A stretch of 64,000 bases of DNA from Pseudovibrio sp947494035 (GTDB lineage Bacteria; Pseudomonadota; Alphaproteobacteria; Rhizobiales; Stappiaceae), in the NCBI GenBank assembly GCA_947494035.1, contig CANLTN010000020.1:1-64000 (forward strand). The letters run 5' to 3'. This document shows, in pieces, positions 35,254 to 43,500 of this stretch. The notes beneath the pieces are model-generated. The model searched no databases. It saw nothing but the letters and a program-made list of their open reading frames with translations, and was not told the DNA's origin. Positions within the stretch are counted from its first letter, which is position 1. Each line of letters starts with the position of its first letter. Both the position numbers and the translations under genes were made by a program.

Positions 35254-36201
35254 TTGCGTTTCTCTCTATTCTTACTATTGCTGATCTTCAACAGTGCCCA
35301 GCCGCTCATTTTCGCGGCTTCAAATGCCGTAGCACAGATTGCAAGTGGCTCTGATACATGGGAGGTTTCCCAGAGCTCTCCTTTGCAGGGAGTGGAAAAC
35401 AATGGTGCCGAAATTGGAGTTAGAGCCCGCACAGCGCCGTCCTCCGTGACCATTCCGCTGTTTTCTGGTGGTCAGTCCGGCCTTGCAACGACTGGTAAAG
35501 CGCCGGAACGTATCCGTTTTATTGCTGCCGATAACTTTCCACCCTTTATTTTTCGCGATAGCGAGCAACGGTTGATGGGCTACAATGTTGATCTTGCCCG
35601 CGAGATCTGCCAGAGCCTGAAAGCTGCGTGCAGCCTGAAAATTCTGCCCTTCAACCATCTGGCGAATACCGTTTTTAATGGTGAGGCCGATGCGGTAATT
35701 GCCGGTGTCAGCATGACACCCGATAATCTGGAAAAGCTTTCGTTTTCGCAGACTTACATGCGCTTTCCGGGGCGCTTTATTGTTGGAAAGAACAGCACGC
35801 TGGACCCACTGCCAGAAACACTGGGTGGCAAACGAATTGCTGTTGTGGAAGGCTCGCGGCATGAGGCGTTTCTGGAGCGGTTCTTTACTGATGCAATCGC
35901 AGTTCCGTTCGAGACCGAAGAACTTGCCCGCAACGCGGTGAAACAATCGCAAGTTGACGCACTGTTTGGTGACGGGATGCGGCTATCCTTCTGGCTGGAT
36001 ACGCAAGCTGCTAATGGATGCTGCAAGTTTGCCGGTGGTCCGTGGCTGGATCCAAGTTACTTCAGTGGCGGGTTGACGATTGCAACAAAGGCTGGCGACA
36101 TCAGGATGCTGAATGCCATCAATCTAGGACTTACGCGCCTTCAATCCAACGGTCGGCTTGGAGAATTGTATCTCAGATATTTCCCCCGTGGTTTCTTTTG
36201 A
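35254..36201 (+). CDS. Periplasmic solute-binding protein of amino-acid type (SBP_bac_3)
   Basis: 315 residues from a TTG at 35254, the only start that gives the signal peptide (MRFSLFLLLLIFNSAQPLIFA). A linker precedes the ligand domain (about 85-312): RFIAADNFPPFIFRDSEQRLMGYNVDLAREIC, DAVIAGVSMTPDNLEKLSFSQTY, and LGGKRIAVVEGS, typical of family 3 periplasmic amino-acid binding proteins. No permease or ATPase is nearby, so it may serve an orphan transporter or a signalling receptor. Its stop abuts that of the convergent hydroxylase gene; 64 bases separate it from the divergent glycosyltransferase. Confidence 0.82.
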   Translation: MRFSLFLLLLIFNSAQPLIFAASNAVAQIASGSDTWEVSQSSPLQGVENNGAEIGVRARTAPSSVTIPLFSGGQSGLATTGKAPERIRFIAADNFPPFIFRDSEQRLMGYNVDLAREICQSLKAACSLKILPFNHLANTVFNGEADAVIAGVSMTPDNLEKLSFSQTYMRFPGRFIVGKNSTLDPLPETLGGKRIAVVEGSRHEAFLERFFTDAIAVPFETEELARNAVKQSQVDALFGDGMRLSFWLDTQAANGCCKFAGGPWLDPSYFSGGLTIATKAGDIRMLNAINLGLTRLQSNGRLGELYLRYFPRGFF

Positions 36202-37047
36202 TTACCTTGCCTTGGGCGTTCCGTCTTTGTTGACGCGGCTCGAAAGCCAGCCTTGAATGTGTAGCAAAGCCTTGAAAGGTAAGATTAAAACCCAGGCGAG
36301 CTGGCGGGGCTCCTTCCCCCTGAATTCACTTAGTCCGAAGGTGATCCCCTCCTGACCGCCTTTCGGATCGTGTACATATGTGAAGAACAGTCTGTCCCAC
36401 CATGGGAAGTTGAAACCGTAGTTGCTGTCGGTTTCCTTTGGGCGGGTCGAGTGGTGGATGCGGTGCATGTCTGGTGTCACGATAATCCAGCGCAAAATGC
36501 GGTCTACTTTCTCAGGGAGCTTGATGTTGGCGTGGTTGAACATGGCAGCCGCGTTGAGAACCACCTCGAAGATAACAACTGAGAGGACGGGAGCGCCAAG
36601 GAGGGCAACGATAATCACTTTCCAGAGCATGGAGACTGCGATTTCCAGCGGGTGGAAGCGCAAAGCTGTTGTGACGTCAAAGCGCGGATCGGTGTGATGC
36701 ACCTTATGCATATGCCATAGGAACGGGATTTTATGGCTGGCCACATGCATGGCCCAGACGGCAAAATCGAGTACGAAAAACGCGACAACACCAGCTATGA
36801 CGGGATCAATTGCCAGCCAATGAGCGAGCCCAAAACCCTGTACCTGTGCCCAGTAAGCCGTTGAAACAGCAGCAAAAGGCAGCGCAAACCGCAGCATCAA
36901 GGTGTTGATTACAGACAGGAGAAGGTTGGTGGACCAGCGTCGCGGCCGCTCCTGACTCTCCGAACGCCGGGGGATGAAGATTTCCAGAAGTGCGAACACC
37001 AGAAAAGCGCCCGCAAATATTCCCAGACGGATGACGCCTTCTTCCAT
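36202..37047 (-). CDS. Sterol desaturase / fatty acid hydroxylase superfamily protein
   Basis: 281 residues from ATG 37047 (CGGAA before). Four or more membrane helices. The di-iron histidine clusters are present: HVASH (near 105), HKVHHTD (near 117) and HRIHHS (near 202), the H-x3-H, H-x2-HH and H-x2-HH boxes of membrane-bound di-iron oxygenases. It introduces a hydroxyl group or double bond in a lipid; in alphaproteobacteria substrates include hopanoid-like lipids, sphingolipids and ornithine lipids. Which applies here is unknown. Its stop directly abuts the binding protein's stop. Confidence 0.88.
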   Translation of the reverse strand: MEEGVIRLGIFAGAFLVFALLEIFIPRRSESQERPRRWSTNLLLSVINTLMLRFALPFAAVSTAYWAQVQGFGLAHWLAIDPVIAGVVAFFVLDFAVWAMHVASHKIPFLWHMHKVHHTDPRFDVTTALRFHPLEIAVSMLWKVIIVALLGAPVLSVVIFEVVLNAAAMFNHANIKLPEKVDRILRWIIVTPDMHRIHHSTRPKETDSNYGFNFPWWDRLFFTYVHDPKGGQEGITFGLSEFRGKEPRQLAWVLILPFKALLHIQGWLSSRVNKDGTPKAR

Positions 37048-37179
37048 GATGAATTCCGTTTTGTTTCGGCGTAGTGGCCGCATATTTATATTAGTTATTA
37101 TGAATATGGGTCTAATCGAAGCCGGGGACAAGTAAATTTCCTGTCACCTGTGCTGTGAAACAGGCTATAAAATACCGTT

Positions 37180-37830
37180 ATGACTGAGATTTTATGGACA
37201 CGTCCTGAAGGTGAGTGCTTTGGCACTCTTGTGTTGGGCCATGGTGCGGGTGCGCCTATGGATTCCAATTTTATGAACCGGTTTGCAGAAGCTGCGGCTA
37301 AACATGGCGTTGCGGTAGCGCGGTTTGAGTTTGGTTATATGGCTAAGCGACGGAAAACAGGGAAGAAATCGCCTCCGCCGCGGGCTGATAAGCTGATTGG
37401 TGAATACCAGAAGGCTTTGCAGCTGGTTCTGGATGACGTTGAAGGACCGGTCCTGATTGGCGGCAAGTCCATGGGTGGGCGTGTTGCGGCTGTACTGGCA
37501 GGGAGCGAGAGCCTTCCGAAGCGGGTTTCTGGCGTGGTCTGTTTGGGCTATCCTTTTCATCCTATTGGTAAATCTGATTTGGGTGGCTGGCGCTTGGAGC
37601 CGTTACAGCAGTCGCTGCGACCTATCTTTATCGCGCAGGGCGATCGGGATCAGATGGGGAATCAGAATGAGGTGGAAGCCGTTGAACTTCCTAGCACAAT
37701 TAGCATTGATTGGCTGGAGGACGGGAACCATGATCTGGCACCTCGAGGGGCTTCTCCGGCGACGTGGAATGGCAATATTGAGCAGTCGGCGCAAAAGACC
37801 GCAGAGTTCCTTAAGAGTTTGATAGATTGA
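37180..37830 (+). CDS. KANSL3/TEX30-like alpha/beta hydrolase
   Basis: 216 residues. Alpha/beta hydrolase fold: LVLGHGAGAPMDS forms the oxyanion-hole turn, nucleophile serine in GGKSMGGRVAA, the acid in QGDRD, and the histidine in DGNHDL. The FEFGYM and RPIFIAQGDRDQMG stretches mark the KANSL3/TEX30 family (COG3571). Cytoplasmic; substrate unknown. An intrinsic terminator follows at once, so it forms its own unit before dgt. Confidence 0.88.
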   Translation: MTEILWTRPEGECFGTLVLGHGAGAPMDSNFMNRFAEAAAKHGVAVARFEFGYMAKRRKTGKKSPPPRADKLIGEYQKALQLVLDDVEGPVLIGGKSMGGRVAAVLAGSESLPKRVSGVVCLGYPFHPIGKSDLGGWRLEPLQQSLRPIFIAQGDRDQMGNQNEVEAVELPSTISIDWLEDGNHDLAPRGASPATWNGNIEQSAQKTAEFLKSLID

Positions 37831-37837
37831 GCTTTTT

Positions 37838-37875
37838 ATGCCTCGCACTTTGAACGTGCGGGGCATTTTTCTTTT
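37838..37875 (+). terminator. Intrinsic terminator after the hydrolase gene
   Basis: Eleven-base arms ATGCCTCGCAC / GTGCGGGGCAT, with a 7-base loop, then TTTTTCTTTTT, ending 18 bases before the dgt start. Confidence 0.88.
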
Positions 37876-37893
37876 TGTGGCGGGGTATTTGAA

Positions 37894-39243
37894 ATGAATG
37901 ATGCTGTTTGGACCGCTCGTCAAAGTGCTTGGGTTCCCAAGCCGGATGATGCGCGTACGCCTTATGATGTGGATTATGCCCGCATCGTTCATTCTCATGC
38001 CTTCCGCCGCTTGCAGGGGAAAACCCAGATCCTCAATCTGGGGGACAGTGACTTTTACCGCACCCGTTTGACCCATACTCTGGAAGTGGCGCAGATTGCC
38101 TCTGGCATTACGCGGCAAATCCGGGCGTTCTTCAAGGATCATCCGGCATACGACTACATTCCGGATGAAAGCCTTGTAAATACAATCAGTTACTGCCACG
38201 ACATCGGGCACCCACCGTTCGGTCATGGCGGTGAAGTGGCGCTCAATTATTGCATGCGCGATGCAGGTGGATATGAGGGCAATGGCCAGACCCTGCGGAT
38301 CGTTTCAAAGCTGGAGAAGATGTCTGCCCGGCATGGCGCTGATCTAACGCGGCGGGCATTACTTGGGATGATGAAGTATCCGGTGGCTTTTTCACGGGTG
38401 CATAATCCGGACTTATCCCCGCAGCTTGCCGCCAACACGTCAACCGTGAGCCTGATTGACCGGAAACGTTCTGCACCGCCCAAGTGTTTCATGGATGGGG
38501 AACAAGAGGTCGTGGACTGGGTGCTTGAGCCGCTGTGTGATCAGGACCGCTCATTGTTCTGTAGCTTTGAGCGTATTGAGGGCAAGCACGGGAAATCCCT
38601 CTATAAATCATGGGATTGCTCCATCATGGATCTGGCAGATGATATCGCCTATGGGGTCCATGACTTTGAGGATGCGATTGCATTAGGGCTGGTTCGGGAG
38701 GTGCAGTTTCGGGAGGATATCTCAGCGGAAGACTGTGCCGCATTTCTGGATGATCTGGTTGAAAGCAACCGGGAGAAATATTCCGGAAATCCCTATGAAC
38801 AGATGATTTCCGGTCTGTTTGGCGATCCCAATAGGCGAAAACAGTTCATCGGAAAGCTGGTTCACTTCTTTATCGTTGCTGTGCAGATCGAAGAAAACGA
38901 GGCGTTTTCCGAGCCACTATTGAAGTACAAGGCTGCTCTGCCAGAGGGGCACGCCAAGGTGCTTGATGCGCTGAAGGGCTTTGTCTTTAAACGGGTTATT
39001 CAGGCGCCCAATGTGCAACATCTTGAGTTCAAGGGGCAGACCATGGTGGTTGCTGTCTTTGAAACATTGATGAGTGAACCGGAAGCGTTCTTACCAGAAG
39101 ACGTCTACTTGGACTTCAAGAATACTGAAGATGGTTCACGGGTTGTCTGTGACTATGTGGCGAGTATGACGGACATGATGCTTATGAAAGCCTATGACCG
39201 GCTGTTCAGCCCGCGTATGGGGTCTATTTTTGACCGCGTGTAA
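37894..39243 (+). CDS. dgt: Deoxyguanosinetriphosphate triphosphohydrolase
   Basis: 449 residues. The HD-domain metal site is intact: H in RLTHTLEVAQIA, HD in CHDIGHPPFGHGGE, and D in DLADDIAYGVHDFEDA. N-terminal RTPYDVDYARIVHSHAFRRLQGKTQ is the dNTPase signature of the type 2 family. It hydrolyses dGTP (or other dNTPs) to the nucleoside and triphosphate, controlling dNTP pools. Own transcription unit with terminators on both sides. Confidence 0.94.
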   Translation: MNDAVWTARQSAWVPKPDDARTPYDVDYARIVHSHAFRRLQGKTQILNLGDSDFYRTRLTHTLEVAQIASGITRQIRAFFKDHPAYDYIPDESLVNTISYCHDIGHPPFGHGGEVALNYCMRDAGGYEGNGQTLRIVSKLEKMSARHGADLTRRALLGMMKYPVAFSRVHNPDLSPQLAANTSTVSLIDRKRSAPPKCFMDGEQEVVDWVLEPLCDQDRSLFCSFERIEGKHGKSLYKSWDCSIMDLADDIAYGVHDFEDAIALGLVREVQFREDISAEDCAAFLDDLVESNREKYSGNPYEQMISGLFGDPNRRKQFIGKLVHFFIVAVQIEENEAFSEPLLKYKAALPEGHAKVLDALKGFVFKRVIQAPNVQHLEFKGQTMVVAVFETLMSEPEAFLPEDVYLDFKNTEDGSRVVCDYVASMTDMMLMKAYDRLFSPRMGSIFDRV

Positions 39244-39277
39244 TTGCGAATTAGCTGTATTTTCAATGCTGTAACGA

Positions 39278-39314
39278 AAAACGCTGCCAGAAATTATCTG
39301 ACAGCGTTTTTTTG
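39278..39314. terminator. Terminator between dgt and hslO
   Basis: AAAACGCTGCCAG pairs with CTGACAGCGTTTT (one mismatch) around AAATTAT, followed by more T residues. It is 35 bases past the dgt stop and probably also stops transcription arriving from hslO, as both strands end in T runs. Confidence 0.85.
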
Positions 39315-39452
39315 TGCGTCGGTTTGCGTTTTTTACGCTTTTTCTGAGCTATTGGGTCACACAACACGCATTTTCATTCACGCTGCCTGATCCAACATTT
39401 TTGCAGAGCGAATTCTTGTCGCTTGATCGACTCCAATCAAGCGGAACACGCT

Positions 39453-40439
39453 TTAGTCCTTGAACACCTTGTTGGCGTCCAATTCATAATCCTTGGAGCA
39501 GAAGTCGCACTTAATATGCACTGTGCCTTCCGTTTTCATCTCGGTTTTGTCCGCCTCAGAAAAGTTCTGCATCATGGCAGTGATTTTTTCTTCAGAGCAG
39601 GTGCACTTGTCTGCCATAGCCTGCGGGGAGAAGACGGATGCACCACGTTCGTGGAACAAACGATAGAGCAGACCTTCCACTGTGAGGCTTGGGTCGATGA
39701 GTTCTTCATCTTTCACGGTCTCGACCAGCGAGCGGGCTTCAACCCATGCGTCGTCCTCGTCAACCTGATGGGCTTCGTGTCCTTCCGGTGCGTCGCCCGG
39801 ATGGATGTCGGCCTGTTTCTGGCGGTCGCGAGACTGTGGCAGGAACTGAACCATGAGGCCGCCGGCGATCCAGGAGTGCTCTGCACCGCCTTCCTCAGAC
39901 TTGGTCAGCATTTCTGCTACGCCGAGCCGGACGAGGGTCGGGATCTGCTCCGACTTCTGAAAGTACTCGTGGGCGGCCTCTTCCAAAGAGGTGCCGTTGA
40001 GAACCACGATGCCCTGATAGCGGCTGGTGTGTGCGCCCTGATCAATTGTGAAGGCCAGATGGCCTTTGCCGAGCAGGTGGTCTGGCTTGAACCCATCTTG
40101 CGCAGCAACTTCAGCAACCTTTTCTGCATTGAACTGCGCCATTGCGCGCAGCCCGTCAGGCGCGTTGAAGTCAACAACGAGCACGGAAACTGCACCGTCA
40201 GTCTGCGCTTGCAGGGTCAGGCGGCCTTCAAACTTGAGGGTACTGCCAAGCATTGCTGTCAGAACAATTGCCTCTGACAGCAGCTTGTTGACCGGCGCAG
40301 GGTATTTGTGCCGCGCCAGTATACTATTCAGCACCGGCCCCATATTGACGATCCGACCGCGTACGTCCAGTGCTTCGACAGCGAACGGGACGACAGCGTC
40401 AACGCCAGCGGCGGTCGGTTGAGCAGGTGTATTTGTCAT
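39453..40439 (-). CDS. hslO: Redox-regulated chaperone Hsp33
   Basis: 328 residues; ATG after AGGA. The N-terminal chaperone domain includes RGRIVNMGPVLNSIL and AIVLTAMLGSTLKFEGRLTLQAQTDGAVSVLVVDF; the C-terminal zinc-redox motif is CTCSEEK then CDFCSKDY, the C-x-C and C-x2-C pairs that release zinc on oxidation and activate holdase function. It protects proteins in oxidative heat stress. Third gene after argD and argF, separated from argF by a 105-base gap with a cruciform repeat. Confidence 0.95.
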   Translation of the reverse strand: MTNTPAQPTAAGVDAVVPFAVEALDVRGRIVNMGPVLNSILARHKYPAPVNKLLSEAIVLTAMLGSTLKFEGRLTLQAQTDGAVSVLVVDFNAPDGLRAMAQFNAEKVAEVAAQDGFKPDHLLGKGHLAFTIDQGAHTSRYQGIVVLNGTSLEEAAHEYFQKSEQIPTLVRLGVAEMLTKSEEGGAEHSWIAGGLMVQFLPQSRDRQKQADIHPGDAPEGHEAHQVDEDDAWVEARSLVETVKDEELIDPSLTVEGLLYRLFHERGASVFSPQAMADKCTCSEEKITAMMQNFSEADKTEMKTEGTVHIKCDFCSKDYELDANKVFKD

Positions 40440-40498
40440 TTTTTTCCTAGAGCCTCCGCGCTCATTTCATGGCTGCGGCAGGCTCTACCTTTATTCTT

Positions 40499-40545
40499 GC
40501 GCATATCTTCTGTGAGAACCGGCAAACGGTTTTACAGATATGCTC
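40499..40545. repeat. Cruciform element between argF and hslO
   Basis: Outer arms GCATATCT (40501-40508) / AGATATGC (40536-40543) and inner arms AACCG / CGGTT (40517-40521, 40527-40531). It begins at the argF stop codon. No T run follows, so it is more like an intergenic repeat or RNA-stability hairpin than a terminator. The ACCG/CGGT core recalls the repeat at 15899. Confidence 0.6.
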
Positions 40546-41483
40546 TATCCTTCAGGCAAAGCATCCATGCACCACGCCATAATGCCTTTTTGCGCGTGGA
40601 GACGGTTTTCTGCCTCGTCGAATACCACAGAATGCGGGCCGTCGATCACCTCATTTGTCACTTCTTCCCCACGATGTGCAGGCAGGCAGTGCATGAACAG
40701 AGCTGACTCGTTGGCTTCGCTCATCAGGCGTTCATTGACCTGATAAGGCGCCAGCATGTTGTGACGAGTCTCGGCATTATCGTCACCCATGGAAACCCAG
40801 CAATCGGTGATAACACAATCACTGTTTTTTACAGCAGCAAACGGGTCATCTGTTACGACGAGTTCAGCACCGGATGTATGCGCCTTTTCGATCCAATCAA
40901 GGGGCACCGTCAGTTCATTTGGTGCGGCCACGTTGATTTTGAAGTCAAATTTGGAGGCGGCATCGATCCAGGAGTAAAGGACGTTGTTGCTATCCCCCAC
41001 CCAGGAAACGGTCTTACCCTTGATGCTTCCGCGGTGTTCTTCGAAGGTCATGATGTCTGCCATGATCTGGCAGGGATGGGAAACCTTGGTCAGGCCGTTG
41101 ATGACCGGTACGGTCGCGTGTTCTGCCAGCTCTCTCACCGCATCATGATCCAGCATCCGGATCATGATCAGGTCCACAAAACGGGACAGCACACGGGCGG
41201 TATCGGCAATGGATTCACCACGGCCAAGCTGCATCTCTGCGCCAGTCAGCATGAGGGTTTCGCCGCCAAGCTCACGCATGCCCACATCAAAGGAGATGCG
41301 GGTTCTGGTGGAAGGTTGTTCAAAGATCATGGCAAGCACTTTGCCAGCCAATGGCCCCTGCCCGCGATGTACACCGTTGCGGGTGGACTTGATCTGTTTG
41401 GCACCCTCCAAAATCAAGCGCAGGTCATCGCCGGAAAAATCACTGATATCAAGAAAGTGTTGTTGTTTTGTCATAATGTTCAT
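40545..41483 (-). CDS. argF: Ornithine carbamoyltransferase
   Basis: 312 residues. Carbamoyl-phosphate site STRTRISFDVG near residue 60, ornithine/carbamoyl loop HPCQIMADI near 137, the ornithine motif DCWVSMGD and the catalytic cysteine region HCLPAHRGEEVT near 276. It makes citrulline from ornithine and carbamoyl phosphate. The ATG (41483) overlaps the argD stop in an ATGA, so translation is coupled; a second ATG three codons later is possible. Both genes are probably controlled by the argD leader. Confidence 0.96.
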   Translation of the reverse strand: MNIMTKQQHFLDISDFSGDDLRLILEGAKQIKSTRNGVHRGQGPLAGKVLAMIFEQPSTRTRISFDVGMRELGGETLMLTGAEMQLGRGESIADTARVLSRFVDLIMIRMLDHDAVRELAEHATVPVINGLTKVSHPCQIMADIMTFEEHRGSIKGKTVSWVGDSNNVLYSWIDAASKFDFKINVAAPNELTVPLDWIEKAHTSGAELVVTDDPFAAVKNSDCVITDCWVSMGDDNAETRHNMLAPYQVNERLMSEANESALFMHCLPAHRGEEVTNEVIDGPHSVVFDEAENRLHAQKGIMAWCMDALPEG

Positions 41484-42682
41484 TTGGCAATCTCGGCAGT
41501 TTTCAGCTCGTTTTCCATGGACACAGCAGCGGCATCAATCTTTTCAACGAGGATGTCAATTTCTTCAGAGGTAATGGTCATTGGCGGCATAATGCGGAGC
41601 ACGTTGTCTCCTGCCCCAACAGGCAGCAGACCGTTGTTGCGCATGTGCGCCAGCAGCTGGGTATTTGGCACCTTGCATTTAAGGCCCAGCATCAGGCCTT
41701 CGCCGCGCACCAGTTCAAACACATTGCTGTGCTGGTCAACCACACAGGCCAGTTTCTGCTTCAGCTGCAAGCCTTTTTCCTGAACAGCTTCCAGAAACCC
41801 CGGCTCCAGAACGATATCCAGAACAGCGTTGCCAACAGCCATTGCCAGCGGGTTGCCGCCGAATGTTGTGCCATGAACGCCGGGCACCATGCCGCTTGCT
41901 GCTTCATTGGTTGCAAGGAAAGCGCCCATAGGGAAGCCGCCGCCGATGCCTTTTGCAATGGCCATCAGATCTGGTGCAACACCAGCCCATTCGTGGGCAA
42001 ACAATTTGCCGGTACGGCCCACGCCGGTCTGGATCTCGTCATAGATCAGCAACAGTCCATTCTCATCACAGATGTCGCGCAGGCCTTTCAGGAAGGCAGG
42101 GTCCATGGAGCGGACGCCACCTTCGCCCTGAACAGGTTCCAGCATGATGGCGGCGGTTTCTGGAAGGACAGCCTTCCTGACCGCTTCCAGATCGCCCACT
42201 GGCACCTGATCGAAGCCTTCCGGCGCAGGGCCGAAGCCTTCCAGATACTTTTGCTGACCGCCTGCGGCCAGTGCTGCCATGGTTCTGCCGTGGAACGCAT
42301 TTTCAAAGGTGATGATGCGGTTCTTTTCCGGGTTGCCCTTGGCAAAGTGGTAGCGACGGGCGGCCTTCATGGCGCCTTCGGTTGCTTCCGTGCCGGAGTT
42401 GGTGAAGAACACAACATCGGCAAACGTGTTGTCTGTCAGCCGCTTTGCCAGCTTCTCACCCTCTGGAATAGTGTAGAGGTTGGTGACGTGCCAAAGCTTT
42501 TCGGCCTGAGACTTGAGGGCCTCGACGAGTTTGGGATGGGCATGACCCAAGCCGGAGACGGCAATACCGGAAGCACAATCCATATATCGTCGACCATCAG
42601 CCGCAATCAGCCAGACACCTTCCCCACGCTCGAACGCGAGGTCTGAGCGTGCATAAGTCTGCATTAGCGACGAAGTCGTCAT
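41480..42682 (-). CDS. argD: Acetylornithine aminotransferase
   Basis: 400 residues, ATG with GAGGAG upstream. Class III PLP aminotransferase: FFTNSGTEATEGAMKAARRYH, the aspartate-bearing LLIYDEIQTGVGRTGKLFAHE, and the PLP lysine in PDLMAIAKGIGGGFPMGA. It converts N-acetylglutamate semialdehyde to N-acetylornithine and may act on succinyldiaminopimelate. It leads argD-argF(-hslO). The leader upstream holds a short ORF and an intrinsic terminator. Confidence 0.95.
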   Translation of the reverse strand: MTTSSLMQTYARSDLAFERGEGVWLIAADGRRYMDCASGIAVSGLGHAHPKLVEALKSQAEKLWHVTNLYTIPEGEKLAKRLTDNTFADVVFFTNSGTEATEGAMKAARRYHFAKGNPEKNRIITFENAFHGRTMAALAAGGQQKYLEGFGPAPEGFDQVPVGDLEAVRKAVLPETAAIMLEPVQGEGGVRSMDPAFLKGLRDICDENGLLLIYDEIQTGVGRTGKLFAHEWAGVAPDLMAIAKGIGGGFPMGAFLATNEAASGMVPGVHGTTFGGNPLAMAVGNAVLDIVLEPGFLEAVQEKGLQLKQKLACVVDQHSNVFELVRGEGLMLGLKCKVPNTQLLAHMRNNGLLPVGAGDNVLRIMPPMTITSEEIDILVEKIDAAAVSMENELKTAEIAK

Positions 42683-42733
42683 TTCTTACTCCTCATGGAT
42701 TGAGCTTTCTCGGTTGCTCAAAAATCTTGGTTT

Positions 42734-42766
42734 TAAAAAAACAAAAAACGCCAGTGGCGCTTCATG
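42734..42766 (-). CDS. Candidate 10-residue leader peptide of argD
   Basis: ATG at 42766 reads MKRHWRFLFF and stops at TAA, 51 bases before argD. AGGTG lies four bases upstream of the ATG. Codons 3 and 6 are arginine (CGC, CGT). The ORF runs through the terminator stem and its T run, so ribosome movement on it would disrupt the hairpin. This is unlike classical attenuators, where the peptide precedes the terminator. Two arginine codons in ten is suggestive only; chance is possible. Confidence 0.35.
42736..42763 (-). terminator. Intrinsic terminator / attenuator in the argD leader
   Basis: Minus strand AAGCGCC-ACT-GGCGTTT (one G-T pair), then TTTGTTTTTTT. It lies 53 bases upstream of argD and about 30 bases downstream of a likely start site, with no upstream gene to terminate since gcrA is divergent. 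It therefore looks like premature termination control or the end of a small RNA. Confidence 0.6.
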
Positions 42767-42800
42767 TGACACCTAATGTGCTCGGGTTTAAGGGAGGTGA

Positions 42801-42831
42801 CATATAAACCGCGTTCCCTCAGGGCAGTCAA
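42801..42831 (-). promoter_or_regulatory. Putative sigma-70 promoter of argD-argF
   Basis: On the minus strand TTGACT (42826-42831) and an AT-rich -10 (TTTATATG, 42801-42808) are 17-19 bp apart. The expected start near 42794 gives a leader of about 110 bases to the argD ATG, long enough to contain the short ORF and terminator. Confidence 0.5.
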
Positions 42832-43500
42832 TAACACGTATTGCCAGCAATCAGTTACTCCTGCTCAGGAATTGTTTGCTGATCAACCACTCTTCTTTTT
42901 TAGTGCACGGCGAATGGACTGCACGTGACGAAGGACGCATTGTGGCATCTTTCAATAACGGAGTAGAGCGCAAATCCCCTCTTCAATGTCCAGTTTTTTT
43001 CCATGGTCCTTCAGGTTAATTCAACACACCTTTAGCGTGTATCACCCTGCGAGAGCTATGCATTCAACTGCGTCAGTGGACTCTGGATTTGCAGTTTATT
43101 AGTTCTTTTTGCCAGTTGTTTTTTGTAGATGCAGGCATGTATATAATAGTGACGGGTTAACGCTATCAGCTCTTACTTTATGCTGGAAAGAATGCAGTAA
43201 AAATTGGTGCAACAAACAGCTCTTATTCTTTAGATTGACAATCTTCTCCCACCGCATGAAGGCTGTCACAGGTAAGTAGTAGTACGGCAATTCTGGGGAA
43301 AACCGGTTTCTTCCCCACCTCAATTCTTCAAGGTTATTGCTCGCATTAGCGCCCATATAGTACTGTAGGATGAGAGTTATACACCATCTCGTAGTTACTG
43401 AACGCTGCAAGCACACACGCTCAGATAAGCGGCACTTTCGGATTCATCCGAACTGAGCGAATGCGTTTTGCGCGCCACTGAAGGAAGACGGGGGCCTTTA
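42832..43500. other. Long non-coding region upstream of gcrA
   Basis: About 670 bp without a supportable gene; the longest open frame (43099-43416, minus) starts at GTG with no ribosome site and looks non-coding. It contains an imperfect palindrome TGGGGAA-AACCGGTT-tc-TTCCCCA (43294-43317) and GANTC sites at 43079 and 43441, the CcrM methylation target that GcrA reads. The gcrA promoter must be at the right end. Confidence 0.45.

Noticed and set aside
41645..42646. 333-codon plus-strand frame opposite argD
   Set aside because: Antisense of a well-conserved aminotransferase; Cys/His/Gln-rich translation without domain features.
43099..43416. 105-codon minus-strand frame upstream of gcrA
   Set aside because: GTG start without Shine-Dalgarno, unnatural composition; treated as non-coding.
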